From a virus: a DNA stretch of 20,000 nt. The position numbers were made by a program, and so were the translations under genes. Location of the stretch: positions 1 through 20,000 of the IMG/VR virus record IMGVR_UViG_3300027896_000289. One strand, written 5' to 3'. This document shows positions 4,282 to 13,140 of this stretch, piece by piece (position 1 is the stretch's first letter; each line of letters opens with the position of its first letter). Under the pieces are notes generated by a model. It was not told the DNA's origin. It saw only the letters and a program-made list of their open reading frames with translations, and made no database searches.

Positions 4282-5677
4282 GGTCTTACTGGATGTGAAT
4301 GAGCAGCTCGCTCGTTCTTTTCTTATAGACTTCATTGAGTATAACAATTCCTTTTATACTACAAGATGGTTTCACGAACAAATATGTGAACATCTTGATA
4401 GTTTACTTCGGAATGGTCATCATAAATTGATGGTATTCTTACCTCCGCAGCATGGTAAGAGTACTATCATATCTGAAAATTTTCCTGCATTTGCTCTCGG
4501 ATGTAACCCTAAACTTCATATAGTTTCTTGTTCATACTCGTCAGACCTCGCTCAGAAATCCAATCGTAAAGTACAGCGTCTCATTGATACCCCAACATAT
4601 CGTAAACTATTTCCTGAAACACAACTCAATGATAAATCCGTAGCGAATGATAGTAAGGGAAACTGGTTGCGTAACACCGAAGTATTCGAAATCGTTAAGC
4701 ATGCTGGTTCGTTCAAGGCAGTCGGAGTCGAAGGTGCTCTCACAGGAAACCCAATTGATATTGGTATAATTGACGATCCTGTAAAAGATTCTGTTGAAGC
4801 ACAATCTACGACAACAAGAAACAGAAATTGGGAGTGGTATAACGAAGTCTTTGTACCTCGTTGTCACAATACCAGTAAAAAAATCTTGGTGATGACCCGC
4901 TGGCATGAGGATGATCTGGCAGGGAGAATTCTTGCGAAAGAAAAGGACTGGAAAGTTTTTTCTCTCCCAGCGATCAAAGAAACCGAACCGAATAAAGAAG
5001 ACCCGCGAAAAATTGGCGAGGCACTCTGGCCGGATAAGCATTCGGCTGAGAGTATTATAGCTATTCGTGGAAAGTCTGAAAGAGCATTTATTTCTTTATA
5101 TCAACAACGTCCTGCCCCAGTGGAAGGCGGCACGTTCAAAAAGGCGTGGTTTAAGTTTTACAAAAAAGGAGACGCGCCGCCGACGTTCGACACGGTGATC
5201 CAGTCATGGGATTGCGCCTTTAAGGACACCGTGACGAGTGACTTCGTTGTCGGTCAAGTCTGGGGCAAGGTCGGCGTGACGGCATATCTGCTTGACATGG
5301 TGCGCGGACAGTGGAGTTTCACGGAAACTGTAAAGCAGATGCGATTGCTGTCTGAAAAATATTCGGAATGCGACGCGAAGTATGTTGAGGACAAGGCAAA
5401 CGGGACGGCGGTCATTGACACACTGAAAAGTGAAATCTCGGGGATTATTCCGGTCACGCCGACCGAATCAAAAGAATCACGCGCCGCAGCAATTTCTTAT
5501 GTCATTGAAGCGGGGAATGTATATTTTCCATCGGATGAGAACTGGACGGCCGACTATCTTGACGAGATGGCCGTGTTCAATAACGGGGCGCACGACGATA
5601 TGGTGGACGCCACTACTCAGGCACTCAAAAAACTCTACAAGGGCGAAGCGATGCCCGGGTTGTTTGTAATAGGATAA
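4256..5677 (+). CDS. terL: Phage terminase large subunit (ATPase and nuclease), 473 aa
   Basis: TerL packages DNA into the prohead and cuts genome ends. The N-terminal ATPase shows Walker A PPQHGKST (63-70) and Walker B IDIGIIDD (167-174, D173/D174). MTRWHEDD follows in the motif III region. The C-terminal RNase H-like nuclease has acidic residues in QSWDCAFKD (D319), VEDKANGTAV (E378/D379) and HDDMVDA (D447/D448/D451). Length is normal and complete. It begins with GTG at 4256 behind GGGAG, inside the DUF5681 gene, so the two are coupled. Third-position base use changes from AT-rich to GC-rich near 5130, at the junction of the two domains, suggesting recombination of the nuclease half. Confidence 0.95.
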   Translation: MQLLETELEVLLDVNEQLARSFLIDFIEYNNSFYTTRWFHEQICEHLDSLLRNGHHKLMVFLPPQHGKSTIISENFPAFALGCNPKLHIVSCSYSSDLAQKSNRKVQRLIDTPTYRKLFPETQLNDKSVANDSKGNWLRNTEVFEIVKHAGSFKAVGVEGALTGNPIDIGIIDDPVKDSVEAQSTTTRNRNWEWYNEVFVPRCHNTSKKILVMTRWHEDDLAGRILAKEKDWKVFSLPAIKETEPNKEDPRKIGEALWPDKHSAESIIAIRGKSERAFISLYQQRPAPVEGGTFKKAWFKFYKKGDAPPTFDTVIQSWDCAFKDTVTSDFVVGQVWGKVGVTAYLLDMVRGQWSFTETVKQMRLLSEKYSECDAKYVEDKANGTAVIDTLKSEISGIIPVTPTESKESRAAAISYVIEAGNVYFPSDENWTADYLDEMAVFNNGAHDDMVDATTQALKKLYKGEAMPGLFVIG

Positions 5678-5680
5678 ACT

Positions 5681-8623
5681 ATGCCAACAAAAAAGAGAAC
5701 AAAGAAGTTCGAGAAAATGTCTGCCGCGGAGATATTGCAAACAGCAACTCGCGAGGAAAAACAATCGTGGATGGATGCTCTTGGCAGTCATGCGGCGCCT
5801 ATTGCAGGCACGCTCGAAGGCGAGGGAGGCATGCAGACGATCGTTCCACAAATGTATCAAATGTTCCAAGGGACAGGGTGGTTTCCACAACTCAGCTGGT
5901 TTCAGCTTGCAAATATGTATTCAAGCTGGGAATATACTGCTACGGAAAAAATCGCCCGGACATTAGCTGGACTCCCCGCAAAACTATTTCGATATGAAAA
6001 CTCTCAAGGGAAAACAATCAAGCCCTTCTACGTGAAATCGCTAATACGTAATGACGTAATGAAGCATCTCTCCTCGAATGTTATCGCTCGGAAACTATAC
6101 AAGGATCATGGAATCAAACGAGTTGAAATCGATGATCATCCTTTCCTTGACCTCATTAGTAAACCGAATGGTGATATGGTTCGGTATAACTTTTGGAGGA
6201 TGCTGGTAATCCATCTGGAGCTTGACGGCGCGGTTGGAATTTACAAAGCAAAACCGGATGGTTTCGGAAATCCAACAGAGCTTCATATTCTTCCGACGAC
6301 TTGGACAGGTCGGTTCAGTCCGGTTCCTTCCAGAGACGGAGTAAATCTGATCCGGGCTTATCGACTGCTTGATCAGGATATCAATACGGAATTTACCAGA
6401 GAAGAAATAATCTGGATTCATTATACGAGTCTACGAAATCCATTCGAAGGCATGAGCGCAGTCAAAGCGCAGCTCTATTCGTTTAACATGGATCAGTATT
6501 TAATGCAGCAGATAAACGCCTTCTATAAGAATGGTGCAATGTTCTCAAATGTATTCTCGACAGAGCAGCAACTCGTACAAAAACAATATGATGCTATTTC
6601 ATCCCAGCTTCAAAATTACACTGGCGCGAAGAATGCCGGGCAGAAGTTCATTCTGCATAGCGGTCTGAAGATGGAAAAACCGCTTATGGCAACAGCACGG
6701 GATTCGATGGTTGATGAGATCGAACGAATGACTCGGGACAAGATGCTTTCAGCGCACGACCTCTCCGCGGGGAAAATCGGTCTGACCGAACACCAGAATC
6801 GTAGCAATCTTGAAACAGTAGATATGGGATTCTTCAATGAAGCGATCAAACCTCGTGCAATGCTCATAACAGAGTATTTTGATCAATTTCTTGTTCACCA
6901 ATACGACGAGAATTTGGATTTTGAATTTGATTATCCGCACTATCAGGATCGTGATATGGATATCAAGGAAAGGCAATCAAATATCACTAATGGTGTTACT
7001 ACCCGTAATGAAGAGCGTAATAAAATGGGACTTGAGTCGATTGACGGCGGTGATGTAATTCTTGTCTCTCCGATGAATGTACCGCTGACAAGCGTGGCAA
7101 ATCCGTCAGAACCTGCACCCGCACTCGGACTTCCGTCCGAGCCGCCCCCGCCGGTTCCGAAAGAGCCGGCAGTCAAGACATGGACGCCTGACTCCAAGAC
7201 CGCCGCGTGGAAAGCCTTTGATCGTGAAGCGACGGCCTACAAACCACTGTTCAAACGCGCCGCGGTTAAGTTCTTCCAAGATACAAGCAAGGATATAATC
7301 GACCGCCTCGAAAAGCACGGCGTGAAAATCAAGAGCAACATTGGCGCGATGAATCTTAACGGACGGCAGAAATGGCTTGCCGACCACAAAGCACGGTTAG
7401 ACGAGTTCATCCCGTCCATAGCCGACATGAAGAAGCAGTTGGAAAAGGAAATGAAACCGGCTTACCTTGCCGTCCTGAAAGAACGCGGTGGGAAGAAGAT
7501 GAAGGAACTTGATTCCCTTTCCTCCAGCGGAAAAAAGGACATTGAGGCCGAGGTCGAACTTGAGTTTGACTACAATGATCCCGAAGTTAAGAAATGGCTC
7601 GGCGTGAAACTGGAAAAGCTGGGCAAAGAAGTTACCACTACGACCGTTGACAATATAAAAGAAATCCTCCGTGATGATTTTGAGGCCAGTGAGCCACTGA
7701 TGAAGATGGGCGAGCACCTTCGGGATTATTTCACCGGCGCTGAAACATATCGTGCGAACCTGATAGCACGGACGGAAAGCACCGCGTCCATGAATGAAGC
7801 CGACCTTGAAAGCGTCCGGCAGATGGACATGGAAGATGTAGTCGCAAAAGTCTGGCTCACAGAGCAGGATGATTCGACGCGCGAAACGCACCGCGAAGCA
7901 GGTGGGCGCTATTCAGACGGTCGCGATAGTGAAGACGGGCAGCCGATGCGGATAGACGACGAGTTCGAAGTCGGTGATGACCGGATGACCGCGCCCGGTG
8001 GCGGGACACTTGCAGAAGAAAATTGCAACTGTCGATGCGGACTTGTTTACGAAGTCATTGCCGAACCGGAAGAAAAAGCGTTTGAAGAAAAATCATTTCA
8101 AACAGGTCTAACTATTGACCCTGCTCTTGAGTCCCTTCCGCAAAATGTAAAGAATGAAATCGAAGGGGCACTATCCGATTCATACTTCCCGAACGCAAAG
8201 TATTCCAGACTCAAAGCGTTAGGAGTAATGACGAAAGATACCGGCGCGCTTGCTTCATACTGCGAAGACGATGAAACAATCCGGCTCAATATGGATTGGT
8301 TCTCTTTACCGGGAAAACTCAAAGAGTATTTGGTGAAAGCTTCAAGCGAAGGATTTCACCCCAGCGGATGCTCGACAATTAAATCAGTTATAGACCATGA
8401 GATTGCACATTCGTTCACTTCCGGGGTGACTGAACTTGAAGATGTCGTTTCCAATATTGGTAAAAGAGCAGGAGCAAAAGCAATCGCAAATAATGTAAGT
8501 AAATATGCAACATATAATCCGAGGGAATGTATGGCTGAAGCATGGACAATGAGTAAAAATAGTGATCAAACAAATGAACTGCAAGAAGAAGTGGTGAACC
8601 TTATTCAGCAGAGGTTAAAATGA
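5681..8623 (+). CDS. Portal - MuF head morphogenesis - zincin-like fusion protein, 980 aa
   Basis: Residues about 60-465 resemble HK97-type portal (HPFLDLISKPN, IIWIHYTSLRNPFEGMS, the KMEKPLMATARDSM region), which forms the dodecameric DNA gate. A Pro-rich linker (about 470-495) leads to a MuF/SPP1 gp7-like region (about 600-795) with ARTESTASMNEADLESVRQ (R697-E699) and the closing EENCNCRCG. The last 165 residues contain HEIAH (906-910), an HExxH zinc-protease signature, and ECMAEAW (949-955) that could supply the third ligand. HK97-type portals are usually about 400-500 residues, so this is a triple fusion. The start ATG 5681 follows a modest AGGA. Composition is GC-richer in the linker/MuF part (7080-8090) than in either flank. 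The terminal domain may act on host or capsid proteins; substrate unknown. Confidence 0.9.
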   Translation: MPTKKRTKKFEKMSAAEILQTATREEKQSWMDALGSHAAPIAGTLEGEGGMQTIVPQMYQMFQGTGWFPQLSWFQLANMYSSWEYTATEKIARTLAGLPAKLFRYENSQGKTIKPFYVKSLIRNDVMKHLSSNVIARKLYKDHGIKRVEIDDHPFLDLISKPNGDMVRYNFWRMLVIHLELDGAVGIYKAKPDGFGNPTELHILPTTWTGRFSPVPSRDGVNLIRAYRLLDQDINTEFTREEIIWIHYTSLRNPFEGMSAVKAQLYSFNMDQYLMQQINAFYKNGAMFSNVFSTEQQLVQKQYDAISSQLQNYTGAKNAGQKFILHSGLKMEKPLMATARDSMVDEIERMTRDKMLSAHDLSAGKIGLTEHQNRSNLETVDMGFFNEAIKPRAMLITEYFDQFLVHQYDENLDFEFDYPHYQDRDMDIKERQSNITNGVTTRNEERNKMGLESIDGGDVILVSPMNVPLTSVANPSEPAPALGLPSEPPPPVPKEPAVKTWTPDSKTAAWKAFDREATAYKPLFKRAAVKFFQDTSKDIIDRLEKHGVKIKSNIGAMNLNGRQKWLADHKARLDEFIPSIADMKKQLEKEMKPAYLAVLKERGGKKMKELDSLSSSGKKDIEAEVELEFDYNDPEVKKWLGVKLEKLGKEVTTTTVDNIKEILRDDFEASEPLMKMGEHLRDYFTGAETYRANLIARTESTASMNEADLESVRQMDMEDVVAKVWLTEQDDSTRETHREAGGRYSDGRDSEDGQPMRIDDEFEVGDDRMTAPGGGTLAEENCNCRCGLVYEVIAEPEEKAFEEKSFQTGLTIDPALESLPQNVKNEIEGALSDSYFPNAKYSRLKALGVMTKDTGALASYCEDDETIRLNMDWFSLPGKLKEYLVKASSEGFHPSGCSTIKSVIDHEIAHSFTSGVTELEDVVSNIGKRAGAKAIANNVSKYATYNPRECMAEAWTMSKNSDQTNELQEEVVNLIQQRLK

Positions 8624-8811
8624 GAACATTCGTCGGAGAGCCTGTTTGTTTTGAATGTAAGCGTTTCGTATGCGCCTTTGATAATTGGCACTGTGACGCG
8701 TTTCCAGCAGGTATTCCTGATGAGATACGGCATGGTAAACTCGATCATACAACTCCGGTCGAGGGGGACAGTGGCATTCTATTTGAGAGAGGGGAACCGA
8801 CATACTTATGA
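8620..8811 (+). CDS. Small cysteine-containing phage protein, 63 aa
   Basis: It starts at ATG 8620, overlapping the portal stop as ATGA, with GAGG upstream in the portal end. VCFECKRFVCAFDNWHCDAFPAGIPDEI has a CxxC plus two further cysteines, and the GIPDEI...H..PVEGDSGILFE tail recurs in small phage and bacterial proteins of unknown role. It may bind zinc. Translational coupling suggests production with the portal fusion. Confidence 0.7.
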   Translation: MRTFVGEPVCFECKRFVCAFDNWHCDAFPAGIPDEIRHGKLDHTTPVEGDSGILFERGEPTYL

Positions 8812-8939
8812 AAGACATCGGAATAGCAATACTGTCGGCATTAATTGCAATAGTTCTGATTGCCGGTGCTTTTTATGCCTATAAACTTGAAGTAAAATCA
8901 ATCATCTATCATACGGTTAAACCGGAGTGCTTGAGATGA
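8808..8939 (+). CDS. Small membrane protein, 43 aa
   Basis: ATG 8808 overlaps the previous stop (ATGA), and its own stop TGA (8937-8939) overlaps the next ATG the same way. Residues 5-25 (GIAILSALIAIVLIAGAFYAY) form one transmembrane segment, followed by a basic tail. A GAGAGGGGAA sequence upstream may serve as ribosome site. Size and shape would suit a tiny envelope protein; no function is claimed. Confidence 0.6.
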   Translation: MKDIGIAILSALIAIVLIAGAFYAYKLEVKSIIYHTVKPECLR

Positions 8940-9097
8940 AAACAAAATATGAAAATAAGGCAATGTCAACCAATGCAGATTGTCCTCAAGTTTGTATTGG
9001 GTGCAAAGATGTTGACTTTGATGGTCGATTTCATCACTGCAAAGCATTACGGTTCTGGAAAGACTGTCAGAAGGCAAAAGCAAAATGTTCAACATGA
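8936..9097 (+). CDS. Small cysteine-rich protein, 53 aa
   Basis: It opens at the ATGA overlap with the 8808 gene. The product holds six cysteines: C16, CIGC (20-23), HHC, KDC and KC near the end, compatible with one zinc-binding knuckle. The pattern CPQVCIGCKDVDFDGRFHHCKALRFW resembles other phage mini-proteins of unknown role. The end overlaps the following gene by 13 bases. Confidence 0.58.
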   Translation: MKTKYENKAMSTNADCPQVCIGCKDVDFDGRFHHCKALRFWKDCQKAKAKCST

Positions 9098-9642
9098 ACA
9101 TGAATGTCATAATTACAAACCATGGCGATAAAATGAAATACAATCGTCTCATGGACAATTTTCTTAAATTCCGAAAAGTGAAAGTGAACTTTTCATATAT
9201 TGCTTTCGGTAAGACCGATGCAGAGATGATTGTGAAAGGATATGAAGCACTTAAGCATTGCGATAGTGACAGTTGGATGAAGTTGCATTCTGATAGTACA
9301 ATACTAAATGAAGAAATTATAGCCAATATATTCGGTAATTTATTTTGCAACTCATATCACTATGCTGGTCACAAGTGGCGTGGTAGAATAAATGAATTTG
9401 CAACTGATTTCTTTTTTGCTGATTCGCGGTTTATGCACTTCTTTATACCTGAAATAAAAAAGCGAGTTTTTCCTGGAGTAGAAACTATTGAACAATGTGC
9501 ATATCGAGTTAATAGGATGTGTGGAGGATACTGGGTCATGGATAAACCATTTAATGAATATAAAATACTCGATCCAGTTCTCGGTCAGACATCACTGAAT
9601 CGTCTTGAAAAAGCTATCAACGAATTTTCGAAATCAACCTAA
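9085..9642 (+). CDS. Unknown protein between portal and protease, 185 aa
   Basis: The frame runs from ATG 9085 (AGAAGG about 11 bases upstream); internal ATGs at 9091, 9097, 9103 and 9133 are alternative starts, the last giving MKYNRLMDNF. The product is aromatic-rich with clusters such as YHYAGHKWRGR and DFFFADSRFMHFF, and a Cys pair CAYRVNRMCGG. There is no signal peptide. The gene is AT-rich compared with both neighbours, which suggests separate origin. I recognise no domain and assign no function. It ends 14 bases before the protease gene. Confidence 0.65.
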   Translation: MFNMNMNVIITNHGDKMKYNRLMDNFLKFRKVKVNFSYIAFGKTDAEMIVKGYEALKHCDSDSWMKLHSDSTILNEEIIANIFGNLFCNSYHYAGHKWRGRINEFATDFFFADSRFMHFFIPEIKKRVFPGVETIEQCAYRVNRMCGGYWVMDKPFNEYKILDPVLGQTSLNRLEKAINEFSKST

Positions 9643-9656
9643 CGAAAGGATTTTTT

Positions 9657-11687
9657 ATGAATCTTCAGCATAAGCAATTCACTGGCCGTTTGAAGAGCTT
9701 CGATGATACGGAGCTCGTGATTGAGCATTTCATCTCAACAGAGTCTCAAGATAGTACCGGCGACGTAATGGTCGCAGATGGAATGAAAATGCGCGGAAAG
9801 CCTGTAGTGCTTTTTCAGCACGGCATGGATCCAAAATTCGGAAATGAGCCAATTGCGAAGGTGCTGGATATCCGCGTTGGTGAATATGATGGCAAGAGAG
9901 GTCTCATTGCCAAGACGCAGTATTTCAACACAGCCAAGATTGACCCGGACGATCATACGGGCGAGCGACTATATGCAAAGGCAAAAGACGGCACCATGCC
10001 AAATTGGAGCATCGGATTCAATTCCATTAAAGAGCATCCAATCAAGGGCGGACGTAGTGTCGATGAATGGGAGCTCCACGAGTACAGCCAAGTCGCAGTC
10101 GGAATGAACTCCGAAGCACATACCCTTTCTACCAGCGCCCCGGAAATGAAGTTCATCATTGTCAAAAATATTCCGGACGGCTTCGCTGACGAAAAGGCCT
10201 TTCTGGACGCGACGGAGGAATTTGAATACGACGACGCGCCGGAAATGGACTGCCGGGATGGAGAATGTAAAACTGTCAGCGCGAAGCCCTACGCAAACGA
10301 ACATGCCTGCCGGATAAATGACCCGGGCAAGTTTTCCAAGTTCCGCCGCCAGAATGCGGCACGCGATCACGACGGCAAAAAATACGACGTGATATATGGA
10401 CAACTGAAAGGCAGTGACAAATGGGACGAGCAAGCGTATCGTTACCCGAAGGACACATGGAGCGCCGAAGCCGCCGCCGCGCATTGCAAGTCACATGATG
10501 GTTCTTTCGAGGCGGCAAAGTCTCTTCCTTCCAGCGAACGGAAAGAAATGTCCGCGCATAAGCGTGCGCATAAAGCAATTCACACACTGCACCGCGAACT
10601 TATTAATGACCTGAAGGACGCCGCCGAAAGTGATGACCTGATAAAAGACGGCGCGGAATCACTCGCGGATGAGGCCCTTGATGAATTTGAAGATTGTGTT
10701 TCTCCGCACGTGGAGAAATACATCAAGGCCGTCCGTGCAATGAGGGATGACGAAGCGTTCGACGACGAGGAGGCCGTCCGCGACCTCGAGGTCGAGGACG
10801 ACGACGACGAAGACGCCGCCGAAAGCAAGGCGCAGAAAGGCACTTCAGACTACAGCACCGTGCGGAACGCTTCTGAGGACGCCGCCGACGCGACGGACGC
10901 TGCTGAAGACGCTGATGACCACAAGGAGGCCGCCGCACTGCACCGCGTCGCGGCGAAGGGACACCGCACGCTCGCACGTGACGCTGAAGACGAGGACGTA
11001 AAGCGCGCCCACCGTGATCTCGCCGACGCACATAATGACATGGCCGACGCGCATGACGACTGCAAAGACGGACTTGACACAGGCGACATTCGCGACTGGC
11101 TTGACGACCTCGACGAGGAATACGAGGACAACCTTAAGGAGTTTGCGTGCAAAGGCTTCCGCACGCACCACAAGGCACTCAAGGATGACCTTGACGAAAT
11201 GATAAAAGGAATACGTGGTCACAAGGGCAAAAAGGCGACCGTGCCGCGCCATGCCGCCGATGAGTGCCTGAAGGCGCACCGCGAAGCCGCTCTGCCTCAC
11301 GCTGTCGAATACGTCAAGGCGTGGCATGCCCGCGCGAAAGCGTCCGAGGATGATGACGCCATGAGTGAGATGGAGCGCAAACCGATTCTGAAAAGAATTT
11401 ATCTGTCAATGACAAAAACCGATAAAGAATCCTTGCTGAAGGCTCTTTATCACCCGCCGAAAACCGTCCCGTCGGTTCCGGCGCATAAATCCCTCACGGC
11501 GCAGGAAAAGGTCTTTCGGTTCGCCACGCCAGAACCGGAGCCGACCTTAAAAATCATGGCGGATGAAAAACCCGAGCCGACCGTGTCTGCAGATATGGTG
11601 AAGGTCATTATGGACTCCGTATCGGAGAAAATAAAGACCGCTATCACCAGCGAACTGCGGCGTGCCGCCGGACGGGTGACACAATAA
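9657..11687 (+). CDS. Prohead protease with long acidic scaffold-like extension, 676 aa
   Basis: Residues 1-165 match HK97-type (S78) prohead protease, with H55 in LFQHGMDP, S118 in NWSIGFN and E142 in ELHEYS as the likely catalytic set. This enzyme matures the capsid shell by cutting scaffold and capsid precursor. Residues about 215-285 (EHACRINDPGKF...YRYPKDTWSAEAAAAHC) form a conserved extra domain seen in some phage proteases. From about 290 to 560 the chain is Asp/Glu/Ala/His-rich and helical, followed by a charged tail. Most such proteases are about 200 residues, so the extension could act as an internal scaffold, as in protease-scaffold fusions. Start ATG 9657 follows AAAGGA. The GC-rich, repetitive codon use of the extension differs from the first 500 bases. 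Confidence 0.87.
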   Translation: MNLQHKQFTGRLKSFDDTELVIEHFISTESQDSTGDVMVADGMKMRGKPVVLFQHGMDPKFGNEPIAKVLDIRVGEYDGKRGLIAKTQYFNTAKIDPDDHTGERLYAKAKDGTMPNWSIGFNSIKEHPIKGGRSVDEWELHEYSQVAVGMNSEAHTLSTSAPEMKFIIVKNIPDGFADEKAFLDATEEFEYDDAPEMDCRDGECKTVSAKPYANEHACRINDPGKFSKFRRQNAARDHDGKKYDVIYGQLKGSDKWDEQAYRYPKDTWSAEAAAAHCKSHDGSFEAAKSLPSSERKEMSAHKRAHKAIHTLHRELINDLKDAAESDDLIKDGAESLADEALDEFEDCVSPHVEKYIKAVRAMRDDEAFDDEEAVRDLEVEDDDDEDAAESKAQKGTSDYSTVRNASEDAADATDAAEDADDHKEAAALHRVAAKGHRTLARDAEDEDVKRAHRDLADAHNDMADAHDDCKDGLDTGDIRDWLDDLDEEYEDNLKEFACKGFRTHHKALKDDLDEMIKGIRGHKGKKATVPRHAADECLKAHREAALPHAVEYVKAWHARAKASEDDDAMSEMERKPILKRIYLSMTKTDKESLLKALYHPPKTVPSVPAHKSLTAQEKVFRFATPEPEPTLKIMADEKPEPTVSADMVKVIMDSVSEKIKTAITSELRRAAGRVTQ

Positions 11688-11706
11688 ACAACGGAAGGAA
11701 GTTTTT

Positions 11707-13077
11707 ATGTCGAATAAAGAAATGACGCTTTCCGAGCTCAAGGCCGAGATCGAGAAAGTCGCACAGGAAAAGGGTGTCGCCGCCGCGAAGGATGCGATAG
11801 ACCTTTTCAAGAAGGAAGGTTTGCAGGCGGAAATGAAGAAAATCTACCCGAACTTCTCCGAAGAGGGTGGGTTCGACGGCAATCACCTGAGAAGCAAAAG
11901 CGGCTCAGTGGTCGACCCGTCCGTGTTCCGCAAGAACTACGTCGGTCAGACCGACGCGGAGTTCGCGGCCTCGCTGACGAACATCGGCGGACCGTATAAA
12001 AAGCTCTCTCCCGCGATGGAGATGTGGGGTCAGCTTTTGAAATGCACCGGAAACCGCAATGCCCTTATCCGGTTTCCGTATCAGGATCTCAAAGGCTTGA
12101 TCGAGCAGGAGTATAAGGCATATGGAATCAAAGCGACGACCGACCTCATGGCCGAAAACGAAGCGCTCTCCGGCTCGTATTTGGTGCCGATAGAGTTCCC
12201 GTCCATGGTCATCGAAGCGGCGATCAAGCAGTCGCCTATCCTGCAAAACATCTGGCGCATGCCGATGAATGCCTCGATCGTGTCCCTGCCGAAGCTCACT
12301 CAGGCCGATGGTTCGTACTTCGGTGGAGTTACCTTCCAAGAAGTCGGCGGCGTGACATATAACGCCGGTCAGGTCGCGAACGTAGGTGAAGGCGTGCACA
12401 TCGATCCGAAACAGGCCAGCATCGAGCGTATCATGCTGCTTGCGAAGAAGGTCGTCGCGGGTGTCGTGCTGACGGACGAAATTATCCAGGACTCGGTCAT
12501 CAACATCATCAACTATATGACCGGCCTGCTCGTTCGCGCATGGCAGTATCGCCTTGAGTACTATGTCATCCAGGGTAACGGTTCGACTCAGCCGCTCGGT
12601 ATTACGAAGGATGCTGATATCATTGCATCAGCACTCCCGCGCCTTGCCGCTGGCGAAGTCAACTACCGCGACTTTATCCGCGTGGATTCCGACCTCGACG
12701 AAATCTTTTCGGGTTCGGAGTTCTGGCTCATGCGGAAAAAGACTCTCGGGAACCTGCGCGAAAAGGTTGACACCGTCAAGCAGCCGATCGTGAAGGAAAC
12801 CTGGGGTGAGAGAATGGGCATTCCGACTCTCACGCCGACGATCCTCGGGCACCCGTATCACGTTTCCAAGAACGTGCCGGCACTGGGGAGCACCGGAGAT
12901 ATTATCATCGCAAACCTCGGTATGTATATCCTCGGCATCAGAGCCGATATGCGGATCGACATAAGCGATGCGCCGCGTTTCGAATACGATGAAACGAACG
13001 TCCGTTTCGTCGCTCGTCTCGATGGCAAACCGGGAACCGCCTTTGCATTCAAAATGCTCAAGGCGTCGCAGTCGTAA
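11707..13077 (+). CDS. HK97-fold major capsid protein, 456 aa
   Basis: It is the building block of the icosahedral head. The first ~80 residues are helical and charged (MTLSELKAEIEKVAQEKG...LFKKEGLQAEMKKIYP), like a short delta/scaffold segment removed by the protease. The rest shows the HK97-family pattern: an N-arm, LVPIEFPSMVIEAAIKQSPILQNIWRMPM, an E-loop region, and the closing FVARLDGKPGTAFAFKML. Length is typical. GGAAGGA lies just before ATG 11707. It follows the protease by 19 bases and is closed by a strong terminator, usual for a highly expressed late gene. A Lys/Asn crosslink as in HK97 cannot be judged by eye. Confidence 0.92.
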   Translation: MSNKEMTLSELKAEIEKVAQEKGVAAAKDAIDLFKKEGLQAEMKKIYPNFSEEGGFDGNHLRSKSGSVVDPSVFRKNYVGQTDAEFAASLTNIGGPYKKLSPAMEMWGQLLKCTGNRNALIRFPYQDLKGLIEQEYKAYGIKATTDLMAENEALSGSYLVPIEFPSMVIEAAIKQSPILQNIWRMPMNASIVSLPKLTQADGSYFGGVTFQEVGGVTYNAGQVANVGEGVHIDPKQASIERIMLLAKKVVAGVVLTDEIIQDSVINIINYMTGLLVRAWQYRLEYYVIQGNGSTQPLGITKDADIIASALPRLAAGEVNYRDFIRVDSDLDEIFSGSEFWLMRKKTLGNLREKVDTVKQPIVKETWGERMGIPTLTPTILGHPYHVSKNVPALGSTGDIIIANLGMYILGIRADMRIDISDAPRFEYDETNVRFVARLDGKPGTAFAFKMLKASQS

Positions 13078-13098
13078 TCTGTCGAAAGACGATACGAA

Positions 13099-13130
13099 GG
13101 GGAGGGGAAAATACCTCTCCCCTATTTTTC
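13099..13130 (+). terminator. Intrinsic terminator after the capsid gene
   Basis: GGGGAGGGG (13099-13107) pairs with CCTCTCCCC (13114-13122) with one mismatch and a 6-nt loop, followed by TATTTTTC. It lies 22 bases after the capsid stop. It probably limits read-through from capsid into the glycosyltransferase and tail genes, setting capsid in excess. Confidence 0.85.
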
Positions 13131-13140
13131 AGAGGAAACT

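Noticed and set aside
10580-11327. Several overlapping frames on both strands across the acidic extension
   Set aside because: The regular GAC/GCC/GAG codons of the real gene create low-complexity Ser/Arg/Thr shadow frames; none has a ribosome site or recognisable domain.
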